Notes: generated by a model not told the origin, from the sequence alone. A DNA stretch of 64,000 bases from JAATGI01 sp036510675 (GCA_036510675.1 DATCDN010000124.1:1-64000); one strand, 5' to 3'; positions 1 through 8,657 are shown, numbered from the stretch's first letter. Translations and numbers: made by a program.

Positions 1-52
1 CTAAGGTTGAGTTGTCGTGACCAGACGTTACCGAAGATCCACGATGACCAAC

Positions 53-105
53 CAGCGGATCAGCCCCTCCGGGCGGCTACGCCGCCCTACGGGCCTAATC
101 CGCTG
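53..105. repeat. Intergenic palindromic element
   Basis: The outer ends read CAGCGGATCAG and CTAATCCGCTG, which are inverted copies apart from minor changes, and the centre contains the inverted pair GGGCGGC/GCCGCCC. It lies upstream of the first gene and has the form of a REP-like interspersed palindrome. The first 268 bases hold no other feature I can support. Confidence 0.5.
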
Positions 106-268
106 AAACCGCTCCTACACCACCACCTGGGGCACGACCGCCAAAACGGTGGCGGCGCAAGGCGATCTTGAGCCAAAAGTGTCCCCCAAAGTCCGTCGCC
201 ATGTTTGCGCCTTGCGGCGGCAGTCGCTACTTTATCGCCAAACCTTCCTTCGTCGAGGAGCCAGCGCC

Positions 269-871
269 ATGTCCAGCATTCAGCCCGACAAGCTCAAATC
301 CTATACCCGTCCGCCCGGCTTGCCGTTCCGCATCAACAAGATCGGGCATGTCGTGCTGAACGTCACCGACATGGACCGCTCGGTGAAATTCTACACCGAG
401 GTGCTGGGCTTCAAGGTCTCCGATGTCTACAAGGAAGACATGATGCCGGGCGGCATGGTGTTCATGCGCTTCAGCGCCGACCATCATGGCGTGGCGCTGG
501 TCGGCGGCATGAAGGAGGAATCGAAGGCGCTCGAGCTCAACCATTTCGCCTTCGAGGTCGGCACCCTCGACGAGGTGTTGCGCGCCGCCCAACACCTGAA
601 AAAGCACAATGTCCGGGTCGATTTCGAGGGCCGCCGCCGCGCCGGCGTACAGATCGCGGTCGAGTTTCGCGACCCCGACGGCCATCGCCTCGAAATTTAC
701 TGGGGCCTCGATCAGGTCGGCAGCGACGGCCATGTCCGGCCCGGCGAGGAATGGAAATGGGCGCACAGCCTCTATGACGCGGTGAAGGACCCCGTGCGCG
801 GCCAGGACACCAGCCTCACCGACCCCGAATTGCTGAAACAGTTCAAGACCGCGCTGGCCGACGCGAAATAG
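269..871 (+). CDS. VOC-family (glyoxalase/extradiol-dioxygenase fold) protein
   Basis: A 200-residue single-unit vicinal-oxygen-chelate protein. The N-terminal strand (residues 25-30, IGHVVL) carries the first likely metal ligand His27. A second His lies in NHFAFEV and an acidic ligand in RLEIYWG, giving the usual H/H/E arrangement. The frame stays open upstream to 149, but the ATG at 269 is preceded by GAGGAG eight bases away and starts just before the domain, so I chose it. The substrate cannot be named. The following GalD/PrpF-type tautomerase and DUF1932 dehydrogenase suggest a ring-cleavage dioxygenase or lyase acting on an aromatic-derived compound, but glyoxalase-like or resistance functions share this fold. 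Confidence 0.85.
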   Translation: MSSIQPDKLKSYTRPPGLPFRINKIGHVVLNVTDMDRSVKFYTEVLGFKVSDVYKEDMMPGGMVFMRFSADHHGVALVGGMKEESKALELNHFAFEVGTLDEVLRAAQHLKKHNVRVDFEGRRRAGVQIAVEFRDPDGHRLEIYWGLDQVGSDGHVRPGEEWKWAHSLYDAVKDPVRGQDTSLTDPELLKQFKTALADAK

Positions 872-910
872 GCTGACGAATATAAAACCGCCAAGGCGCG
901 ACGATACCAA

Positions 911-983
911 GTGGACGCACCACCCCGACGAAAGTCGGGGTCCACGGTGCGGCGGCGCGATGGATACCGGCGTACGCCGGTAT
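911..983. repeat. Cluster of intergenic hairpins
   Basis: Two palindromes lie between the VOC gene and the tautomerase gene. The first (923-940) pairs CCCCGAC with GTCGGGG around a GAAA tetraloop, and GTGGAC/GTCCAC (911-916 and 940-945) extends it. The second, ATACCGGCGTACGCCGGTAT at 964-983, is a perfect 20-bp palindrome. They look like dispersed alphaproteobacterial intergenic repeats. They could also terminate the upstream transcript, although no T-run follows. Confidence 0.5.
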
Positions 984-1073
984 GGCGCAGAGCGTTCCTT
1001 CGTGCCTTGGCGTCCCCGGCTCGTGGGCCGGGGCAGGCTTGGCGTTTCAATATTTCCTTGTTGCGGAGATTTC

Positions 1074-2183
1074 ATGATGTCCAATCAGACCCGTATTCCC
1101 TGCGTCATGATGCGCGGTGGCACCTCGAAGGGCGCCTATTTCCTCGCCTCCGATCTGCCCGCCGACACCGCGACCCGCGACCGCGTGCTGCTGGCCGGCA
1201 TGGGCTCGCCCGATCCGCGCCAGATCGACGGCATGGGGGGCGCCCACCCGCTGACCTCGAAGATCGGCATCGTGTCGCGCTCGACCCGGCCCGACGCCGA
1301 CATCGATTATCTGTTCGCGCAAGTGGTGGTGAACGAGGCCCGCGTCGATACCGCGCCGACCTGCGGCAACATTCTCGCCGGCGTCGCGCCGTTCGCGCTG
1401 GATCAGGGGATGATCCCGGCGCGGGACGGCGAGACCGCGGTGCGTATCTTCATGGTCAATACCAAGTCGCTGTGCATCGCGCGCATCAAGACGCCGGGCG
1501 GCGAGGTGACCTATGATGGCGACGCCCGGATCGCCGGCGTGCCCGGCACCTCGGCGCCGGTGCTGCTGGATTTCAACGACATTGCCGGGTCGAGCTGCGG
1601 CAAGCTGCTGCCCACCGGCAATGTCCGCGACGTGATCGATGGCGTGACGCTGACCGCGATCGACAATGGCATGCCGGTGGTGGTGATGGAGGCATCGGCG
1701 CTCGGCATCACCGGCTATGAGACACCGGACGAGCTCAATAATAACGCGGCGCTGAAGGCCAAGCTCGAATCGATCCGGTTGCAGATCGGGCCGAAGATGA
1801 ATCTCGGCGATGTCACGAAAAAAGTGGTGCCGAAACTGACCATGATCGCGCCAGCGCGCGATGGCGGCGCGATCGCGACCCGCACCTTCATTCCCCATGT
1901 CTGTCACGAGGCGATCGGCGTCTTGGGCGCGGTCTCGGTCGCGACCGCCTGCGTCATGCCGGGCGCGGTCGGCAACGACATGGCGGTGGTGCCGGCGGGC
2001 GACACCAAGATATTGTCCGTCGAGCATCCGACCGGCGAGTTCACCGTGCAGCTTGAAATGCGGAACGGCGAGATCGTGCGCGCCTCGCTGCTGCGCACTA
2101 CGCGGCGTTTGTTCGAGGGCAATCTGCTGGTGCCGCGCAGCGTCTGGGCCGGCGCCGCCGCAAAACTGATGGCGGCGCAATGA
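1074..2183 (+). CDS. PrpF-family isomerase, likely 4-oxalomesaconate tautomerase
   Basis: This 369-residue protein matches the PrpF/GalD family: an N-terminal MRGGTSKG motif (about residues 13-20), a TCGN motif with Cys97, and a later CHEA motif. GalD converts 4-oxalomesaconate between keto and enol forms in gallate and protocatechuate 4,5-cleavage pathways; PrpF isomerises aconitates in the methylcitrate cycle. The first residues (PCVMMRGGTSKG) and the dehydrogenase neighbour favour the aromatic role, but the two cannot be separated by reading. Two ATGs lie side by side (1074 and 1077) behind CGGAGA; 1077 has the better spacing. The stop overlaps the start of the next gene as ATGA, so the two are translationally coupled. 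Confidence 0.85.
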   Translation: MMSNQTRIPCVMMRGGTSKGAYFLASDLPADTATRDRVLLAGMGSPDPRQIDGMGGAHPLTSKIGIVSRSTRPDADIDYLFAQVVVNEARVDTAPTCGNILAGVAPFALDQGMIPARDGETAVRIFMVNTKSLCIARIKTPGGEVTYDGDARIAGVPGTSAPVLLDFNDIAGSSCGKLLPTGNVRDVIDGVTLTAIDNGMPVVVMEASALGITGYETPDELNNNAALKAKLESIRLQIGPKMNLGDVTKKVVPKLTMIAPARDGGAIATRTFIPHVCHEAIGVLGAVSVATACVMPGAVGNDMAVVPAGDTKILSVEHPTGEFTVQLEMRNGEIVRASLLRTTRRLFEGNLLVPRSVWAGAAAKLMAAQ

Positions 2184-3085
2184 GCGAAGCGAAAGCCTCG
2201 CTGTCGGCGGCGCTGATCGGCTTCGGCGAGGCGGGATCGATCCTCGCCGCCGGGCTGATCAAGGCCGGCGCGCAAAGCGTCGCCGCCTATGACATCAAGT
2301 TCGATCAAGCCGAAGGTCCGGCAATGATGGCGCGGGCGAAGGAAGCCGGCGTGCATCCGGCGAAAACGCCGGCCGAAGCGGCGGCGGGTGCCGACATCAT
2401 CATCGCCGCGCTGACGGCCAGCGCCTCCGTCGACGCGGCGCGCATCGCCGCCACCTACGTCACGCCCGATCAATTCTATCTCGATATCAACTCCGTCTCG
2501 CCGGGCAAGAAGCGCGCGGCGGCGGCGATCATCGACGGTGCCGGCGGCCGCTTCGTCGATGTCGCGGTGATGGCGCCGGTGCCGCCTTACGGCATTACGG
2601 TGCCGATGGCGGTCGGCGGCGACTGGGGCCAGGCGATCGCCGACCGGCTGATCCCGTTCGGCTTTCGCATTGAGGTATTCGCGCGCGAGATCGGCTATGT
2701 CTCGGCGATGAAGATGTGCCGCAGCGTCATGATCAAGGGCATCGAATCGCTGATCGTCGAGGCGATGACGGCCGCGGTCGCCTATGACGTGGTCGATCAG
2801 GTGATCCCGTCACTCGACGAATATTTCAAGGGGCATGATTGGCGCTGGCAAGCGGAATACATGTTCAGCCGCGTCATCGAGCATGGCACCCGCCGCGCCG
2901 CCGAAATGCGCGAGGCGGCGAAGACGGTCGCCGAGATCGGCCTCGAGCCGCTGATGACCGCCGCCACCGCCGAGCGCCAGCAATGGGTCGCGGACCATGT
3001 GCCGCGCGACCGTTTCAAGGGCGCGAAGGCGACGCTGGAGGATTATGCGGAAGCGGTGCGAACGGCGCTGGACAAGACGCGCTGA
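2180..3085 (+). CDS. NAD(P)-dependent dehydrogenase with DUF1932 domain
   Basis: A 301-residue protein of the 6-phosphogluconate/3-hydroxyisobutyrate dehydrogenase superfamily. The N-terminal Rossmann fold begins IGFGEAGS (about residues 13-20). The C-terminal helical part (roughly 190-270), with KMCRSVMIKGIESL and a later HGTRRAAEM, corresponds to the DUF1932 domain. It overlaps the tautomerase gene by four bases (ATGA), so both are probably one operon with the VOC gene 200 bp upstream. The substrate is likely a 2- or 3-hydroxy acid from ring cleavage, by context only. Confidence 0.82.
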   Translation: MSEAKASLSAALIGFGEAGSILAAGLIKAGAQSVAAYDIKFDQAEGPAMMARAKEAGVHPAKTPAEAAAGADIIIAALTASASVDAARIAATYVTPDQFYLDINSVSPGKKRAAAAIIDGAGGRFVDVAVMAPVPPYGITVPMAVGGDWGQAIADRLIPFGFRIEVFAREIGYVSAMKMCRSVMIKGIESLIVEAMTAAVAYDVVDQVIPSLDEYFKGHDWRWQAEYMFSRVIEHGTRRAAEMREAAKTVAEIGLEPLMTAATAERQQWVADHVPRDRFKGAKATLEDYAEAVRTALDKTR

Positions 3086-3178
3086 CCCCCGCCGCCTTCC
3101 GGCGTCACAATGGCATGGACGCATCGCGAGGTTCGGCCTAATTTCCGGGCGATCCAGAGATCACTCGCGGGAATCCCC

Positions 3179-6034
3179 ATGTACAGATTCGATGGTTCGG
3201 CACGGCTCCGCTTTCTTCTGGCTGGCATCCTGGCGGTATCCGCCATCGCCGTGGCCCTGCCCCGCGCCGCGCGCGCCGCCGACTGGCCGCAGGCGCACAG
3301 CGACGTGCCCGCCGATCCCGCGGTCAAGTTTGGCACGCTGCCCAACGGCATGCGCTATGCCATCATGCGGAATACGACGCCGAAGGGCGCGGTCTCGATG
3401 CGCCTCGGGATCGAGGCCGGCTCGCTGGAGGAAAGCGACGCGCAGCAAGGGCTGGCGCACTTCCTGGAGCACATGGCGTTTCGCGGCTCGCGCCATGTTC
3501 CCGAAGCGGAATCCTGGCCGGGCCTGCAACGGTTGGGCATGGGGGTCGGCGCCGACGTCAATGCCTCGACCGCGTGGACGCAGACCCTCTATCAATTCAA
3601 CCTGCCGCGCAACGACGCGACGACCGTCGATACCGGCCTGATGCGGCTGCGCGAGATCGCCAGCGAGCTGACACTGGACCAGCGCGCCATGGATGACGAG
3701 CGCGGCGTGATCCTGTCCGAGGAGCGGCTGCGCGACACCGCCGATTTCCACCGCATGAAGGCGGTGCTGGGTCTGGCGGCGCCGGATTCGCTGGCCGTGA
3801 AACGCTATCCGATCGGCCTGACCGACATCATCAAAAAGGCACCGGTAACGCTGATCCGCGACTTTTACCAAGCCTATTACCGGCCCGAGCGCGCCACCCT
3901 GATCGTGGTCGGCGATGTCGATCCCAAGACGATGGAAGCGAAGATCGTCGCCAAGTTCGGCGATTGGAAGCCGGTCGGCCCGGCCGGTTCCGATCCCGCG
4001 CAAGCACCGCCGGCCCCACGCCAGCCCGAGGCCGCTTTGTTGGTCGCCCCCGGCTCCGCCATGATCTATCTCGAATGGGTGTCGCCGCAAAAGCCCGACA
4101 CCAAGGCGCGCGAGCGCGCCGAGCTGATCCAGCTCGTCGGCATGCAAATTCTGTCCTATCGGCTGCAGGACCTCGCCAGCGGGCCGCAACATCCCTTCGC
4201 CGAGACGCGCGTCGGCCATGACCGGCTGTTCCACACGACGAACCTCGACATGGCGACGCTGCTGATCCGGCCGCAAGACTGGACCATCGCGCTCAACGCG
4301 GGGATCACCGCGGTGCGGCGCCTCGAGAAATTCGGCGTCACCGCCGGCGAGATGAAGCGTGCCAGCGAGGAGATCCTGGCCCAGCTTCAGAACGCGGCGG
4401 CCCAGGCCAAGACCCGGCCCAGCCCGCAGATCGCGGATCTGATCGCCAATTCCGTCGACGAGGGTGAGGTGTTCACCGGCCCGATCGAGGATCTCGCCGC
4501 CGGCACGACGATCCTCAAGGACCTGACCGTTGAGGCGGTAAATGCCGGGGTGCGCACCCTGATGAATGACCACGGGCCGCTGGCGCTGGTCGCCAGTCCG
4601 GTGCCGATCGCGGGCGACAAGGCCGCGGTCAGCGCGGCGCTGGCGGCGGCGGAAAAGGCGCCGCTGACGGCGGAGACGGCGCGCGCCAGCGTGGTCTGGC
4701 CCTATACCAGTTTCGGCGCCCCCGGCACCGTGGTGGAGCGCAAGAGCATCGCCGATTTCGATACCACTTTCCTGCGCTTCGCCAACGGCGTCCGGCTGAG
4801 CGTGAAGCCGACCAAATTCGCCACCGGCGAGGTGGTGGTCGATGTCCGCGTCGGCAACGGCCGGCAAGGCTTATCGCCCGACAAGGACACCCCGCGCTGG
4901 GCGATCGGCCGGGGCTTCATCCAGGGCGGCATGAAGGCCATCTCCTATCAGGACATGAACCGGGTTCTGGCCGGCAAGGTGTTTCAGGCGCAGGCAAGCA
5001 TGGGCGATGACGGGCTGGTCTTCTGGGGCCGCACCCGAACCGCCGATCTCCTGACCCAGATGCAGGTGGTCGCCGGCTATATCACCGCGCCGGGCTGGCG
5101 CGCCGACGCCTTCGACCGGGCGCGCACCAGCGCCATCGACGAGCTGGCGGAGGCCGGTGGCACGCCGTCGGGCGTGCTGTCGCTCAATATCGCGGGCCTG
5201 CTGCATAATGGCGACCGGCGCTGGATGGCGCCGGCGCCGGCCGAGCTGGCCGCCGCCCAGCCGCAAGCGCTCGAGGCCCTGCTCGCCCCGACGCTGGCGG
5301 CGTCACCGATCGAGGTGACGATGGCCGGCGACATCACGGTCGATGCCGCGATTCAGGCGGTCGCCACCACGCTCGGCGCGCTGCCGAACCGCGCGGCGCC
5401 GGTCGCGCCGTCGCCGGCATCGCTGGCCGTGCATTTTCCCCCCGCCACCGCGACGCCGGTGGTGCTGCATCACACCGGCCGCGCCGATCAGGGCATCGCC
5501 GCGATAGCCTGGCCGACGCCCGACGCCTTCGACATGGACGCGCGCGCCGATCTACGGGTGCTGAAGAGCGTGCTCGACACCCGGATCATGGACCAGTTGC
5601 GGGTGCGGGACGGGGCCACCTACAGCCCCGACACGCGCCTCGGCGCGTCGCATATCTTTCCGGGCTATGGCTATCTGATGGCCGCGAGCGAGCTGCCCTC
5701 GGCCAAGATGCCGCTGTTCTTCAGCGTCATGGCGTCGATCACCGCCGACCTCGCGGCGAAGCCGATCTCGGCCGATGAGCTGGAGCGGGCGCGCAAGCCG
5801 ACGGTCGAGTCGATCATCACCGATCGCCAGACCAACGATTACTGGGCCGACGCGCTGATCGGCGCGCAGGCGGACCCGCGCCTGCTCGAGGCGCTGCGCC
5901 ACACCCTGCCCAATCTGCAACGAGTCGATGCCGCCGCGATTCAGCACGTCGCCGCGACCTATCTCACCGCCGCGAAGGCATGGAAGCTGGAGATCACGCC
6001 GAAGAGCGTCCCCGCCGCCGCCACTCACCCCTGA
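3179..6034 (+). CDS. Secreted M16 family zinc metallopeptidase (pitrilysin type)
   Basis: The 951-residue product has an N-terminal signal peptide (hydrophobic stretch about residues 11-28, ending ARAA) and a full tandem M16 architecture. The inverted zinc motif HxxEH appears as HFLEH at residues 94-98, followed about 80 residues later by DERGVILSEERLRD, which carries the third zinc ligand. Two M16 C-domains follow; the second catalytic-like half (about residue 520 on) lacks HxxEH, as is usual. Such proteins degrade peptides in the periplasm (PqqL-like). The open frame begins at 3110, but ATG 3179 gives the signal peptide directly. No pqq genes are nearby, so a PQQ role is not implied. Confidence 0.88.
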   Translation: MYRFDGSARLRFLLAGILAVSAIAVALPRAARAADWPQAHSDVPADPAVKFGTLPNGMRYAIMRNTTPKGAVSMRLGIEAGSLEESDAQQGLAHFLEHMAFRGSRHVPEAESWPGLQRLGMGVGADVNASTAWTQTLYQFNLPRNDATTVDTGLMRLREIASELTLDQRAMDDERGVILSEERLRDTADFHRMKAVLGLAAPDSLAVKRYPIGLTDIIKKAPVTLIRDFYQAYYRPERATLIVVGDVDPKTMEAKIVAKFGDWKPVGPAGSDPAQAPPAPRQPEAALLVAPGSAMIYLEWVSPQKPDTKARERAELIQLVGMQILSYRLQDLASGPQHPFAETRVGHDRLFHTTNLDMATLLIRPQDWTIALNAGITAVRRLEKFGVTAGEMKRASEEILAQLQNAAAQAKTRPSPQIADLIANSVDEGEVFTGPIEDLAAGTTILKDLTVEAVNAGVRTLMNDHGPLALVASPVPIAGDKAAVSAALAAAEKAPLTAETARASVVWPYTSFGAPGTVVERKSIADFDTTFLRFANGVRLSVKPTKFATGEVVVDVRVGNGRQGLSPDKDTPRWAIGRGFIQGGMKAISYQDMNRVLAGKVFQAQASMGDDGLVFWGRTRTADLLTQMQVVAGYITAPGWRADAFDRARTSAIDELAEAGGTPSGVLSLNIAGLLHNGDRRWMAPAPAELAAAQPQALEALLAPTLAASPIEVTMAGDITVDAAIQAVATTLGALPNRAAPVAPSPASLAVHFPPATATPVVLHHTGRADQGIAAIAWPTPDAFDMDARADLRVLKSVLDTRIMDQLRVRDGATYSPDTRLGASHIFPGYGYLMAASELPSAKMPLFFSVMASITADLAAKPISADELERARKPTVESIITDRQTNDYWADALIGAQADPRLLEALRHTLPNLQRVDAAAIQHVAATYLTAAKAWKLEITPKSVPAAATHP

Positions 6035-6105
6035 TCGCGGTTCAAACGGCTTAAATTGGCTTCGAATTGGCTTCCTTTCGAGACATTTTCCGCGGAATCC
6101 GCCGG

Positions 6106-6127
6106 AAATTGGGTTCGTTCGGCAAAA
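6106..6127. repeat. 22-bp dispersed repeat, copy 1
   Basis: The 22 bases beginning AAATTGGGTTCG and ending TTCGGCAAAA recur exactly at 52563-52584, more than 46 kb away, again in a gap after the end of a gene. The sequence is A/T-richer than the surroundings. It is probably a member of a dispersed intergenic repeat family. Confidence 0.6.
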
Positions 6128-6195
6128 GCATTTTTTCTCCGGCGCACCCACCGGGGCGCACCCACCGAGGCGGCGGGCGTTTGACACTTATATAA

Positions 6196-6210
6196 GAACA
6201 TATAAAGAAC
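6196..6210. promoter_or_regulatory. Candidate LexA (SOS) box
   Basis: GAACATATAAAGAAC is GAAC-N7-GAAC, equal to GTTC-N7-GTTC on the other strand, the direct-repeat LexA operator known in Alphaproteobacteria. A TTGACA sits 15 bases upstream on the + strand (6181-6186). No gene starts next to it: the M16 gene ends at 6034 and the facing glutathione-enzyme gene ends at 6241, so the box is an orphan between convergent genes. It may be a relic promoter or drive a small RNA. Confidence 0.45.
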
Positions 6211-6240
6211 ATGCAAGCGTAAAGCCAAAGCCGAGCGGCC

Positions 6241-7125
6241 CTACTCTTTCGCGGCAACTTTGTCCTGCGTCTTGGTCTCGAAGTCGCTGGCATCGTGGCG
6301 CTCGTGGAGTTGACTCGACGGCTCGCCGAACACGCGGTTGACCATGCGGCCGCGCTTCACCGCCGGCCGCTCGGCGATCGCGGCGGCCCAGCGGCGGACA
6401 TGTTTGTATTCCTGCACCGACAGGAACTCGCCGCAATTATTGTACATCACGCCGTCCAGCACGAGCAGCCCGTACCACGGGAAGATGGCGATATCGGCGA
6501 TGGTGTAGTCCGGCCCCGAGACGAAGGCCCCGGTCTCGGCGAGGCGCCGGTCGAGCACGTCGAGCTGGCGCTTGGTCTCCATCGCGAACCGGTCGATGGC
6601 GTATTCGATCTTGGTCGTCGCATAGGCATAGAAATGGCCGAAGCCGCCACCGAGATAGGGCGCGCTGCCCATCTGCCAGAACAGCCAGGAGAGACACTCC
6701 GTGCGCGCCGCGACGTCCTTCGGCACGAACGCGCCGAACTTGTCGGCGAGATAGAGCAGGATCGAGCCGGTCTCGAACACGCGAATCGGCGCCGCGCCGC
6801 CGCGGTCGAGCAGCGCCGGGATCTTGGAGTTGGGGTTGACCTGGACGAAGCCGCTGCCGAACTGATCGCCGTCGCCGATCTTGATCAGCCAGGCATCATA
6901 CTCGGCGCCTTTGTACCCGGCGGCCAGCAACTCCTCGAGCATGATCGTGACCTTGACGCCATTGGGCGTGCCCAGCGAATAGAGCTGAAGCGGATGCTTG
7001 CCGACTGGCAGCGCCTTGTCATGCGTCGGCCCGGCGATCGGCCGATTGATATTCGCAAACCGCCCCCCGCCCCCCTGGTTCCAAACCCAAACTTTCGGCG
7101 GGACGTATTCGGTGGCATCGGTCAT
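6241..7125 (-). CDS. yghU: YghU-type glutathione-dependent disulfide-bond oxidoreductase
   Basis: A 294-residue glutathione S-transferase superfamily member that closely follows the E. coli YghU pattern, including FANINRP near residues 22-30, LPVGKHPLQLYSLGTPNG near the thioredoxin-like domain start, and the terminal LHERHDASDFET. YghU/YfcG (Nu-class) proteins bind two glutathiones and reduce disulfides rather than conjugate xenobiotics. The N-terminal domain spans about residues 40-130 and the helical domain about 140-265. The start ATG at 7125 precedes MTDATEYVPPKVW, matching the family start. It stands alone, convergent with the M16 peptidase gene. Confidence 0.93.
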   Translation of the reverse strand: MTDATEYVPPKVWVWNQGGGGRFANINRPIAGPTHDKALPVGKHPLQLYSLGTPNGVKVTIMLEELLAAGYKGAEYDAWLIKIGDGDQFGSGFVQVNPNSKIPALLDRGGAAPIRVFETGSILLYLADKFGAFVPKDVAARTECLSWLFWQMGSAPYLGGGFGHFYAYATTKIEYAIDRFAMETKRQLDVLDRRLAETGAFVSGPDYTIADIAIFPWYGLLVLDGVMYNNCGEFLSVQEYKHVRRWAAAIAERPAVKRGRMVNRVFGEPSSQLHERHDASDFETKTQDKVAAKE

Positions 7126-7210
7126 TTGAAACTCCGGGTTGGGTTCAGTCGTGCCATCTTAGCCGATCCGCCTACTCCCGCGCACCGCCCCTCTCCCGCC
7201 CTATGAATTT

Positions 7211-7352
7211 TCCCCTCTCCGTGTTGCGGAGAGGGAGGGTGCCCGCGCCGGCAGGCGCGGGCGGGTGAGGTGTTGATGGGCGTGCGGTGGCGACCACCTC
7301 ACCCTCCCAATCCTTCGGATTGGGCCCCTCCCTCTCCTCAACGAGGAGAGGG
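7211..7352. repeat. ~140-bp repeat, left copy flanking DUF559 gene
   Basis: This segment runs from CCCTCTCC through GCCCGCGCCGGCAGGCGCGG to CTCCTCAACGAGGAGAGGG and is nearly identical to 7760-7896, with a handful of substitutions. It contains several internal inverted repeats (CGCGCC/GGCGCG, GGTGAGG/CCTCACC, CCAATCC/GGATTGG, CTCCTC/GAGGAG), so it can fold into a branched structure. Just after it, a tandem GGAGAGGGTATATTCC-like unit occurs twice (7346-7381). Confidence 0.75.
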
Positions 7353-7397
7353 TATATTCCCATAGGAGAGGGTATATTTCCGTCGGGAGGGGGATGG

Positions 7398-7775
7398 GTG
7401 AAACACCGAACAACACGCACCGTGCGCCCACGCGCAACAAATGCGCGCGCGCTTCGGCATGACGCCACGGACGTCGAATTGCTCCTGTGGCGCGCCCTCC
7501 GCGAGAGTACAATGCCCTATAAATTCCGCCGTCAGCATCCGATCGGCCGGCGCATCGCCGATTTCGCCTGCCCCGCGCGTAAGCTCGTGATTGAACTCGA
7601 TGGCGGCCAGCACGCCGATGCCGTCGTCGCCGACGCGGCGCGAACCACCGAAATCGCCGCGCACGGCTATCGCGTCATCCGGTTTTGGAACAATGACATG
7701 CTGGAAAATCTGGACGGGGTGATGGAAACCATCAGGCGGGCGCTCGAACCAACCCCTTTCCCCTCTCCTCGTTGA
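7398..7775 (+). CDS. DUF559 (Vsr-like) endonuclease-domain protein
   Basis: The 125-residue product from GTG 7398 contains the DUF559 fold related to very-short-patch-repair endonucleases: ELLLWRALR, FRRQHPIG, ADFACPARKLVIELDGGQH (Asp and Glu/Asp as likely metal ligands) and YRVIRFWNNDML. A purine-rich GGGAGGGGG lies 5-13 bases before the GTG, while the longer open frame reads back into the left repeat and is unlikely to be protein. The C-terminus (TPFPSPR) and stop lie inside the right repeat, so repeat and gene behave as one unit. The biological function of DUF559 proteins is not established. Confidence 0.78.
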   Translation: MKHRTTRTVRPRATNARALRHDATDVELLLWRALRESTMPYKFRRQHPIGRRIADFACPARKLVIELDGGQHADAVVADAARTTEIAAHGYRVIRFWNNDMLENLDGVMETIRRALEPTPFPSPR

Positions 7776-7896
7776 GGAGAGGGTGCCCGCGCCGGCAGGC
7801 GCGGGCGGGTGAGGTGTTGATGGATGTGCAGTGGCGACCACCTCACCCTCCCAATCTTTCGGATTGGGCCCCTCCCTCTCCTCAACGAGGAGAGGG
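7760..7896. repeat. ~140-bp repeat, right copy flanking DUF559 gene
   Basis: This is a direct repeat of 7211-7352, with the same order of internal palindromes and ending CTCCTCAACGAGGAGAGGG. It supplies the last codons and stop of the DUF559 gene and abuts the end of the hydrolase gene at 7902. Two direct copies bracketing a nuclease gene look like a cassette that could move or be lost by recombination. Confidence 0.75.
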
Positions 7897-7901
7897 AGTC
7901 C

Positions 7902-8657
7902 TCACCCGAATGCCTGCTTGAACGTGTCGAGCATCGCGGTCCAGCCGCGTTCCGCTTGCGTCGTGTTGTAGGGTGGGACGTCGGGGACCATCCAGCCGTG
8001 ATTGGCGTTGGGATAGACCTCGACCGTCGCCGCGAGGTGGGCGGCGTCGAGTGCCTCCTTGAGCGCGGCCTTATCGCCCGGCGCGCGGTCGTCGTCGTTG
8101 GTGGCGATGCCGAAATGATAGCGCGCCTTGGTCTTGGCGATGAGGCGGTGTGGGCTGTTCGCATCGTCGGTGACGAGGAAGCCGCCGTGGAACGACGCGG
8201 CGGCGGCGACGCGGTCCGGCGCCGTCGCGGCGAGGCGCACCGCCATCGGCCCGCCCATGCAGAACCCGACCGCGCCGAGCTTCGCGCCCGGTGCGACCTC
8301 GGGCTGGGCGTCGAGAAAGGCGATGAAGGCGGCGGCGTCGCGCATCACCATGGAATGATCCAGCGCCATCATCAGCGGCGTCGCCGCGGCGCGGTCCTCG
8401 GGGTGGCTCATGTCGAAACCGGCGGGCCAGATCGGCGCCTTGCGGATGCGATAGAACTGGTTGACCGCCAGCACCGCATAGCCATGCGCCGCCAGCCGCC
8501 GCGCCATGGCGATCATCGGCGGGCGCAGCCCCTTGATGTCGGGATAGAACACGATGCCGGGATGCGGCGCCCCATCACGCGGATGAATGAAAACAGCGTC
8601 GCAGGCGCCATCCGGTGTCGCCACGCTTACGTCCCGCTCGGTCAACGCCTCGCTCAT
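7902..8657 (-). CDS. Dienelactone hydrolase family protein
   Basis: A 251-residue alpha/beta hydrolase. The nucleophile elbow is GFCMGG, with Cys instead of Ser as in true dienelactone hydrolases, the catalytic His lies in NANHGWMVPD, and an Asp lies in ATNDDDRAPGD. ATG 8657 (MSEALTERD) is preceded by GGGGAGAT at good spacing; an upstream extension to 8699 has no ribosome site and would overlap the thrS leader. The family cleaves dienelactones in chlorocatechol degradation but also includes general esterases, so the substrate is open. The gene is divergent from thrS. Confidence 0.88.
   Translation of the reverse strand: MSEALTERDVSVATPDGACDAVFIHPRDGAPHPGIVFYPDIKGLRPPMIAMARRLAAHGYAVLAVNQFYRIRKAPIWPAGFDMSHPEDRAAATPLMMALDHSMVMRDAAAFIAFLDAQPEVAPGAKLGAVGFCMGGPMAVRLAATAPDRVAAAASFHGGFLVTDDANSPHRLIAKTKARYHFGIATNDDDRAPGDKAALKEALDAAHLAATVEVYPNANHGWMVPDVPPYNTTQAERGWTAMLDTFKQAFG

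Noticed and set aside
7207..7905. CRISPR array
   Set aside because: The repeated units are two long palindromic copies around a coding gene, without regular short repeats and unique spacers. No other array-like pattern was seen in the window.
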